Assembly: GCF_000287055.2 (NCBI RefSeq)
Contig: NZ_AJYQ02000078.1
Span: forward strand, 1 to 57,952
Direction of reading: 5' to 3'
Length of the DNA: 57,952 nucleotides
Source: Vibrio genomosp. F10 str. ZF-129
GTDB lineage: Bacteria > Pseudomonadota > Gammaproteobacteria > Enterobacterales > Vibrionaceae
Below are positions 51,602-57,952 of this stretch, in pieces; position 1 is the first letter of the stretch; each line of letters opens with the position of its first letter. The translations under genes were made by a program, and so were the position numbers. The notes below the pieces were generated by a model. The model made no database searches. It was not told the DNA's origin and saw only the letters and a list, made by a program, of their open reading frames with translations.

Positions 51602-53794
51602 CTACACCGTTAGATGAGGGTTTGCTCGTAGATCCTTAAACTGCTCATCAAACAGTTCCTTTGTCGCATCAACTGTAAGAAGTAGTCCATATACTCTTGA
51701 CCCACGAGACCGTTTAGAGTGATTAGAAACTGACGCACGGATAATGTTTTGGCCGTACTTTGATTCACATAACTTTAATTTGAAAAATGACGTTTGCACC
51801 TTGTTAATTTCTTGGTTTTCATTGCTTAAGTTGTGAGCTTTACAGTAATTAAGGAATATTTGAGGCGAAACTAGAAAGGCCTGTGCTGATGTGTGATTGA
51901 TTGTTACGTGTACGGGTGCCTTCGGTTTGTTCAATTCAAAATTCTTGTTTGCAGATTCCTGAAGCAACCAGTACCAGAAGTGCCTTCCTGTTCCTTCTTC
52001 ACCCTCTAGCTCTACTGGTGACATATCCGATGCTATTTCTTTTTCCAGTGCAACGTCTTTTTTAGCAAGTAAAGATGACAGTGACATTTTCGAACTGCTT
52101 TCATTTTTACTTACTGAATTTTCAGTTTTTTTAGAACTCAATTTTGCTATTTTGTTAGACAATGGTGGCGTTTCAACTTGTTCGACCATGTTATTCTGAT
52201 ACGTATCATTACCATCATATCGCTCATAACTTTCATCATGTCCCTCTGACATCTCAGGCTCAATTACATCATCATTATCCCAATTCCGTATTGATTTTTG
52301 GTCAATTTTCTTTGGACTAACACTTTCTGGCTTAACACCTAATTCGTTCGCTACGATTGACTGTATTGATTCATTCTCAATCTTTGATGAAATAGGTACC
52401 TTGGTAGTTTCATTATATTGTGGGGTTTCGTTAATTTTAGATGATGGAGGAATCTCATTTTTGACATTACTATTGACTTCAGTTGAATCCAGTTTCTCAT
52501 CAATTCGTTCTTTATTAATGCCATCAAAAACGACACCTTTACTATCTTTCAAAGTTAGAACCCCCGCAAATTCGGGAAGTACTTTGTCAGGATCTAACAA
52601 TTCACGACGTATAGCGGCTAAGTGTAAGGTCGCTTTCCAATCAGATTTACTTTCTGACGTAGTTGGAAGGAAAATATCTATTTGGGAACTTGTATGGGTG
52701 GGATTCGATTCGTCTATCCCCGCAGCTGCTTTGTGCTCAATTAGTTTATTGAGTACTTGAGCTCTAGTCATTTTTGCAGGTACTAATTTATCCTGTTTCA
52801 AAAAATCCATTGCTTCAATAATCGCTTTTGGTGAAACAAAGTAAACGTGTTTGGTTCCTACAAATGCATAAGCACCTGGAACATTAATTTTCACCTCATT
52901 ACTATGCATTAGTTCTGACCAATACTTAATGAAAGGTTCATGAAAATACCTTTCACCAGCTCCATTAGCTCTCAATGCATTTGACTCTTTTCCAATAGCA
53001 TTAGAATTGTTTTGAGTTTCAAAGGCAGAATTACTCATACCGGCACCAGATTGCATAGATTTCTTGGCGCAAGCTATATCTGCTTTATGAATGCAATCAT
53101 AAACATCTCCACCAAAATCTTTTCCATGCCCAGAAACCGTTGATACCCAAAGCCTAAATAAATTATCATCTAACTGAGTTATCCAACGAATACCCTTCTC
53201 TGGAACTATCTGAGATACTAATAACGCACTAGCATGAGCATGATCGTCTTTACTTCGATTCATACCTCTATTCATTTTAAATGAATATTTACAACCAACA
53301 GGTATCGGCCCTGAAATTGGATTCCATCTAATTGGCTCTTGAGAGGTCTTATCAGGAAAATAGTATACTTCTAAGTCCGTTATTAGCTTGCCTAAATCAT
53401 GTAAGAGCGCTGCAGTCGTGACAGTGAAGACAAATGCCTGACTAAGTCTAGCAACATCAATCTCTTCTCCAGTAGGTGTAAACCTTCGTCCTCTAGTAAC
53501 TCTTGCTGCATACATTGCAATTTCTAATGAGTGTTTTAGTAACCCACCGATTTCATTGTCATGATTCGCTGCACTGGCTGGTAAATTTTGAGTAAACTTA
53601 GCAACATTTCTTATCAATTCAACATAAGTAGTTTCCCAGTCCATATCAGATAGGGCCGTACACCCTCTTATTTCCGATATCAGATTACTAAATCGTTTTA
53701 GTAATTCAGTCGATTCATAGGCAATAAAAGGATTGTCGACTTTATTATCTTTTACAGATCCATTGTTTAGTAAGAACTTAATTAGGTTACGCAT
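51602..53794 (-). CDS. traI: MOB-H relaxase TraI (TraI_2 family)
   Basis: 730 aa. The N-terminal TraI_2 domain carries the HD-hydrolase-like metal site: GGLLKHSLEIA (H88) and AALLHDLGKLI (H132-D133), then SGHGKDFGG and HADIA further on. This is the pattern of MOB-H relaxases (R27, SXT, ICEclc types) that nick oriT. A long charged, Ser/Asn-rich linker (about 420-600) leads to a C-terminal TraI_2_C-like domain (GEEGTGRHFWYWLLQ, about 605-725). It overlaps the upstream gene by 8 bp. The transfer start site is probably in or near the 460-bp intergenic region upstream. Confidence 0.87.
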   Translation of the reverse strand: MRNLIKFLLNNGSVKDNKVDNPFIAYESTELLKRFSNLISEIRGCTALSDMDWETTYVELIRNVAKFTQNLPASAANHDNEIGGLLKHSLEIAMYAARVTRGRRFTPTGEEIDVARLSQAFVFTVTTAALLHDLGKLITDLEVYYFPDKTSQEPIRWNPISGPIPVGCKYSFKMNRGMNRSKDDHAHASALLVSQIVPEKGIRWITQLDDNLFRLWVSTVSGHGKDFGGDVYDCIHKADIACAKKSMQSGAGMSNSAFETQNNSNAIGKESNALRANGAGERYFHEPFIKYWSELMHSNEVKINVPGAYAFVGTKHVYFVSPKAIIEAMDFLKQDKLVPAKMTRAQVLNKLIEHKAAAGIDESNPTHTSSQIDIFLPTTSESKSDWKATLHLAAIRRELLDPDKVLPEFAGVLTLKDSKGVVFDGINKERIDEKLDSTEVNSNVKNEIPPSSKINETPQYNETTKVPISSKIENESIQSIVANELGVKPESVSPKKIDQKSIRNWDNDDVIEPEMSEGHDESYERYDGNDTYQNNMVEQVETPPLSNKIAKLSSKKTENSVSKNESSSKMSLSSLLAKKDVALEKEIASDMSPVELEGEEGTGRHFWYWLLQESANKNFELNKPKAPVHVTINHTSAQAFLVSPQIFLNYCKAHNLSNENQEINKVQTSFFKLKLCESKYGQNIIRASVSNHSKRSRGSRVYGLLLTVDATKELFDEQFKDLRANPHLTV

Positions 53795-54209
53795 GCTCTG
53801 CTATCCCCAAAAAATTTGTCATTTCGAATGATGCTCTAGTCTCTAACGATACTTTCACGAAAAGGCTTTGTTTCATAAAGTCTTCAAACGGGATTTCGAT
53901 CGGGGTCCAGATGTAACCTTCATTATTTATGACTCTATAGAACGGCAATCGACTATCAATGAGCGTTAGTAGCAGTACATCCATTAAAGACGCAGCTGGA
54001 TTATCGGATTTGTAATGCTTGATACGCACTAGCCATTCCTGCTCTAACGAAAGGTCTATCTCATCTACCCTTAACAAGTGCTCTGAGAGCCCTGTAATTG
54101 TTTCGAAAAAGACCTGGACATATTGGATTATGTTTGGGTTTCTACATTTAAATGCAAGTTGAATAATTTCATTCCTACTGGCTTCTACACTTAAGTATTT
54201 TGATGACAT
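53787..54209 (-). CDS. Unknown first gene of the relaxase operon
   Basis: 140 aa from ATG 54209 (GTGAG upstream; GTG 54218 possible). Helical N-terminal two-thirds, no recognised family. Position directly upstream of and overlapping the relaxase gene suggests a relaxosome or regulatory role. An ACGCCGC site lies 93 bp before the start. Confidence 0.55.
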   Translation of the reverse strand: MSSKYLSVEASRNEIIQLAFKCRNPNIIQYVQVFFETITGLSEHLLRVDEIDLSLEQEWLVRIKHYKSDNPAASLMDVLLLTLIDSRLPFYRVINNEGYIWTPIEIPFEDFMKQSLFVKVSLETRASFEMTNFLGIAEHA

Positions 54210-54673
54210 AGAACTCACAATGATTACAGTTTAACGACTAACATTCATCATAATGACTTAGACTAAATCCCTTAAGAAAAAATCAGACCTTCTATGCGGC
54301 GTTTTGTTTGAACGTATTAATCACGGGATAGATCATAAAAGATCATTATTAAATGCAACGTTGACGACCAATTTTACTTATATCATTACGTAACAATTTT
54401 TATGATAATTAATATTTAAAGTATTTTGTTAATCTATCAGTCAATCTCGTAACATATTCAAAACAATGTAAATCATAGGTTTCAGGTAAAAGTGTGCACC
54501 ATGTAACGGATAATCATATTTCGAATATTTGATATTGGTTCATATTTCATATAACCTTTTTACTTGATTGTTAATATATTAGAGTTGGAAAACCTCACGA
54601 TTCACCGTGTGAATTAAACTAACCATAACAATCACAGTAGTTATGATGAATCAGTATCGGCAAGGATGACCAA
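54210..54673. other. Divergent control region, oriT candidate
   Basis: 464 bp without a gene between the relaxase operon (-) and the operon at 54674 (+). It holds an ACGCCGC site on the minus strand (heptamer 54302-54296, 93 bp before the relaxase-operon ATG; possible -10 TATGAT 44 bp further), the direct repeat GATCATAAAAGATCAT (about 54332-54347), and the hairpin TTCAC-CGT-GTGAA (54601-54613). The middle is very AT-rich. Beside a relaxase gene this is a natural place for oriT, but no known MOB-H oriT motif was recognised. Confidence 0.45.
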
Positions 54674-55648
54674 ATGGAGCGATCGGCTACGTTAATATTA
54701 TCTAACTCAGCAGAATGCAATGAGCAATATCATTGTATTCGTACTGCTGCGTCTGTAGATAATATTGATGATGTGGTTACATCGTGGAAGTCTTTGCTAA
54801 ACATTCATAGTTGCGCAAAGGATGAGTTGATTTTTCTGTGGTTTGACATGATTACAATATTGATGACTAAATTTAATATGTCATTAGTTAAATCAGTTTC
54901 TACAGTAAATGATATTCATGGTATTGAAATAGATCGCAGAAGATATAGTGAAGTTCAGAATCATTTGATTTTGAACCGCTATGGATACACCAAAAGCTTT
55001 TGGTGTGCCAAACGTGATATATTGACCATCAAGAGATTTATGATAGAGCATTCGATTGATACGTTGCCACTAGCTATATCAATGTGGTTATCCAAATCAA
55101 ATAGTTCTCCCGTAGAAATTCTTAAATTTGCGCAAACATACACTCCTGAATTGAAGTCATATTGTGATTTGTTCAGACACAGTGAACATACGCCTACCCG
55201 TCTTCTAATAAACCTCCCAACTAAAGGATTGGCAGAGAATGAGTCTCCAATTCTTGTTGCTGCATGGTACACACTTTTTCTGGCCACAACTGAAATACAT
55301 TGTTGTGATTCCCCGAAAAAGCTCACTGATTTACTTGATAGACTAAGTAACGAATGTGAGGGTGTAACTATAATGCAACAGCAACTCCTGGCTAATCAGA
55401 AATTCGATCCTAACGGACCAGTTTCATGGCCGATGTATCTAAATGGAGTTGTGATCACGATAGTAACAAGTGCACTAAAACAATATTCAGAGATATCGAT
55501 TGAAGACGAATTTTTATTTGCTTTGTCTCCAACATATATTTCCCAGAATATTCAGGCTATGCCTGAACTGTTGGCTATAGTGCATGCACAAAGATGGTTA
55601 TTTCACAATGACAACAACGACATCAGGACAAGAGCGATTAACTCGTAA
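54674..55648 (+). CDS. Unknown protein, first gene of a maintenance/regulatory operon
   Basis: 324 aa; AAGGATG 9 bp upstream. Cysteine-containing, mostly helical, no membrane segment. Resembles nothing I can name. Its place, two genes before a PFL_4669-like protein and divergent from the relaxase, recalls the STY4526-STY4528 region of MPF-G ICEs. It overlaps the next gene by 41 bp. Confidence 0.55.
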   Translation: MERSATLILSNSAECNEQYHCIRTAASVDNIDDVVTSWKSLLNIHSCAKDELIFLWFDMITILMTKFNMSLVKSVSTVNDIHGIEIDRRRYSEVQNHLILNRYGYTKSFWCAKRDILTIKRFMIEHSIDTLPLAISMWLSKSNSSPVEILKFAQTYTPELKSYCDLFRHSEHTPTRLLINLPTKGLAENESPILVAAWYTLFLATTEIHCCDSPKKLTDLLDRLSNECEGVTIMQQQLLANQKFDPNGPVSWPMYLNGVVITIVTSALKQYSEISIEDEFLFALSPTYISQNIQAMPELLAIVHAQRWLFHNDNNDIRTRAINS

Positions 55649-56807
55649 AACAGCTTTGGAATATACAACTTTCTTAGACAAAGTGGCATTGGACGTTGCC
55701 GTTTGTAAAGCTGTACATCCTCAATCGGCTGAGAAAATCATTGAAAACTTAGGCTTACAAGGTAAAGAAGAGCTATTAGACCAATCTAATTGTACTTCCC
55801 TCGGCAAATGCATTTCGCTACAAAATCAACGTTTACAAGAAATGATAGTTGTAAATGTTGACCTTATAAGTGATCGTTTAAAGGCTCTTCAATTTGGTAC
55901 TCTTTATGAATATCAAACGCCAGACAGTGAATCACTCAGTAACATACCCATTGACGTGCTCGTGTATTTTGTTCGATGCGCAAACAATGGGAGTAGATCA
56001 TTCTTATGTAACATCGGTTTATCAAGGCATGATATAGATATAATTAAGGACCTATCCCTTCCTGAAGTAGTGGTGATTGCACACACTATTGACCTGCAAA
56101 AAGAACCCCTAATAACTTTTACCCCAAAATTTATTGATAGAATTTTAAAGGTTTCTTATGAGGTTAGCTCTGAAGAAAAGTTACATGAACTAGTTGTCTT
56201 GCAAGGGATTACACAAGAATTAGCAAATAAATACCTGCGAATGGGGAAAACAAAATTATCTGAAATTCGTACACACCTAAAAGTGAAAGAAAGGAGATCT
56301 GAAACTGAAAAGAATACTAAGGTTAACCGAAAGCTTGGCTCTGTTGCGGCTAGTGAAGTAATAAATATGTATGAACGTGACTACGGTCTTTACAGCATTA
56401 CTCAGGACGCAGAGAGAATTTACGCACTTGCAATATACTTTAATGTCACATTTACATGCATTGCAAAAGTAATTGAGCATCAAGAAGACTTCTATGACTA
56501 TCTAATGAAAATGCAAACTTCATTTTCATTTGCTAAGTCATTTTACAAGGTGCCAGAAAGGCTAAGGAAGCAGTTTTCTACTGCGCCTCCTCCGCAAAAA
56601 TCAGAATCTTGTAATTCCATAACTATTCAGAAAGTTCTATCTCATAATGTAGCTGACCCACGTCTAAGACTATTAGAAATATACAGGGATACGAATCTAC
56701 CTTTGAATGAAATCTATAGTATCGCAGCCAATCAGTGCTGTTCTGAGCGAGAAACTGACTCCCTTAGGTCGGTATTTTTATCAGTCGCCAATTCTAAACA
56801 AGGATAA
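55608..56807 (+). CDS. DUF2857-like protein with FlhD-like segment, putative regulator
   Basis: 399 aa from ATG 55608 (ATG 55584 is possible; neither ribosome site is good). Residues about 115-170 (SFLCNIGLSRHDIDIIKDLSLPEVVVIAHTIDLQKEPLITFTPKFIDRIL) follow the pattern of FlhD ([37 protein letters not shown]...), the regulator fold also seen in activators of ICE and IncC transfer genes. DUF2857-type ICE proteins share this look. A further helical region with ITQELANKYLRMGKTKLSEIRTHL looks like a helix-turn-helix. Inference: a candidate for the factor that reads the ACGCCGC sites. Confidence 0.5.
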   Translation: MTTTTSGQERLTRKTALEYTTFLDKVALDVAVCKAVHPQSAEKIIENLGLQGKEELLDQSNCTSLGKCISLQNQRLQEMIVVNVDLISDRLKALQFGTLYEYQTPDSESLSNIPIDVLVYFVRCANNGSRSFLCNIGLSRHDIDIIKDLSLPEVVVIAHTIDLQKEPLITFTPKFIDRILKVSYEVSSEEKLHELVVLQGITQELANKYLRMGKTKLSEIRTHLKVKERRSETEKNTKVNRKLGSVAASEVINMYERDYGLYSITQDAERIYALAIYFNVTFTCIAKVIEHQEDFYDYLMKMQTSFSFAKSFYKVPERLRKQFSTAPPPQKSESCNSITIQKVLSHNVADPRLRLLEIYRDTNLPLNEIYSIAANQCCSERETDSLRSVFLSVANSKQG

Positions 56808-56813
56808 TTTTCA

Positions 56814-57743
56814 ATGAATAAACAACTAAACTTTCTTGACAGTTTGTTGCAACAACAAAAAAATAGTGGTTCTTCATTACTTAGTGCAGTTGATAACGCA
56901 AATGCAATTGGACGGTCAAGAAGTCGTGACGATTTAACTCACGCAACCTCGCATGAATACGATTTTATGAATGAAACAGCTCTAAGATTGTTTGATGGGC
57001 TAAATGTTGGTGACTCTGTACGGAAGATATTTATTCCTGGATATCACCATCTTGATAACGCAATCGCTGGACAAATACGACCGGCATATTTTAATGGATG
57101 CCCAATTGCTCGTTGGCAAATTTTGGCTATTGAGAAAAAAATCAGTGCTATTAAAGAACTCGCTACCCATGAGCACAACATCGCGACAGGGATGATCACT
57201 GAGTTTCTAGAGCAAAATGAAGGACACAGTATTCAAGAAAACCCAAATGCTACTCGCGTTGTCAGGTCTCTTTCTTTTAAGTCACCACACTTGAAAGACT
57301 TAATGACATGTATGAAGCAGATTGAAAAAACATTTGTTCTTATGGATAGTCTTTCGACAATGAATCCAATCGATAAACAAAAGTATCGTGAAGTTAATAA
57401 AGGCCTTGGAGCTGAAGTTCGCTCTCTTCTACATATGCAGTCTCAATACAAAAACACTGGTGCAAATGCTGTAGATTTTGAAGAATACAACAAGAAAGCA
57501 ATTGATGCTTTGGCGGCAAACTCAAATGTTGCTCTTCCTGAAGACTTCATGCAATCGTTTGTCGTTAACGATACTACTCAGAGTATTTTCTTTGAGGGCT
57601 ATAATACTGCTGAAAAGATTCGAAAAGAAAAAGATGCAATATTTGATCAAGCTATGGTCACTTCTGAACAAGAAGAAAATGATGCCCTTCAAGAACGTTC
57701 CGATCTCGATGCAATATCAAAGTCGGCTCCGGAAGAAGTTTAA
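56814..57743 (+). CDS. ICE protein, possibly PFL_4669 family (TIGR03761/DUF1845)
   Basis: 309 aa; AAGGATAA upstream, 6 bp after the previous stop. The stretch MNETALRLFDGLNVGDSVRKIFIPGYHHLDNAI...ARWQILAIEKKISAI fits TIGR03761 proteins (an AL-x-LF-x-G start, then a W-x-x-L-x-x-E/I-E segment). The long C-terminus is helical and acidic. Its function in ICEs is not established. The family match is by eye and only moderate. Confidence 0.5.
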   Translation: MNKQLNFLDSLLQQQKNSGSSLLSAVDNANAIGRSRSRDDLTHATSHEYDFMNETALRLFDGLNVGDSVRKIFIPGYHHLDNAIAGQIRPAYFNGCPIARWQILAIEKKISAIKELATHEHNIATGMITEFLEQNEGHSIQENPNATRVVRSLSFKSPHLKDLMTCMKQIEKTFVLMDSLSTMNPIDKQKYREVNKGLGAEVRSLLHMQSQYKNTGANAVDFEEYNKKAIDALAANSNVALPEDFMQSFVVNDTTQSIFFEGYNTAEKIRKEKDAIFDQAMVTSEQEENDALQERSDLDAISKSAPEEV

Positions 57744-57775
57744 CACCAATAGCTTTATCAATTATTCAAATATAG

Positions 57776-57800
57776 GAAGGCCATTGGCCTTCTTTTTTTT
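57776..57800 (+). terminator. Terminator
   Basis: GAAGGCC-ATT-GGCCTTC followed by eight T. The last ~150 bp of the window after it show no gene. Confidence 0.92.
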
Positions 57801-57952
57801 ATTTTCCAATCTATTTTATGACCATACATAGTCTGGAATTGCGCGAATAAATCTGGATTCAAAATCTATTATTACTAGTATACTCGTTGAAGGTTTCCAA
57901 ATGAACTGTCGGAAGCCAATAAAGTTTGGCTAATTACAATAAAGTCTGATCA

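Noticed and set aside
1..57952. Insertion sequences, tRNA or rRNA genes
   Set aside because: No transposase-like product, no terminal inverted repeats around genes, and no tRNA cloverleaf or rRNA sequence was noticed; not tested computationally.

Overview
The window is AT-rich (roughly 39% GC by eye), densely coded DNA from a large conjugative element of a gammaproteobacterium, most likely a Vibrio or close relative. A GlyGly-CTERM protease, a MatP homologue and the overall base composition point that way. The ParA/ParB pair of the P1/SopA type favours a plasmid, but two tyrosine recombinases mean an integrative element cannot be excluded. I see no rRNA, tRNA, CRISPR array or insertion sequence.

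Layout. 1-1.5 kb: end of a type IV pilus-like operon (two prepilin-like genes). 1.9-3.8 kb: secreted zinc metalloprotease. 4.0-6.4 kb: parA-parB. 6.5-19.6 kb: a nearly complete MPF-G (ICE-type, PFL_47xx/TIGR0374x-0375x families) mating-pair apparatus from the RAQPRD protein to TraG, including VirB4/TraC and TraU. 19.6-20.5 kb (minus): a split, membrane-anchored Cas4-like nuclease pair plus a small membrane protein. 20.8-48.4 kb: accessory region of mostly unknown genes. It includes a TusA-like sulfur carrier, a DsbC-like isomerase, two DndC/PAPS-reductase-like PP-loop enzymes, a CoiA-like nuclease candidate, a plasmid MatP, a zinc-finger protein with a Toprim primase, an EAL phosphodiesterase and a tyrosine recombinase. 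48.6-49.7 kb: second tyrosine recombinase. 49.7-54.2 kb (minus): MOB-H relaxase TraI operon ending in an H-NS-like gene. 54.7-57.7 kb: three-gene operon resembling ICE regulatory/maintenance genes (one with a FlhD-like stretch). No coupling protein (TraD/VirD4) or replication initiator is recognisable; these probably lie outside.

Two sequence systems tie the element together. (1) At least 13 accessory genes, but none of the transfer or partition genes, start just after the element ACACACAAGGAAA. Most copies are preceded directly by a short hairpin whose sequence differs from copy to copy while pairing is kept, and many have a second hairpin further upstream. This looks like a repeated structured 5' leader, and two copies have no gene behind them. 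(2) A heptamer ACGCCGC lies at near-constant distance from six start codons: 88-93 bp in one orientation before both transfer operons, the relaxase operon and a 474-aa gene, and 68-69 bp in the other orientation before matP and the EAL gene. This suggests one element-encoded regulator controlling transfer, DNA organisation and c-di-GMP together.

All family assignments are from reading the translated sequence; no database search was run.
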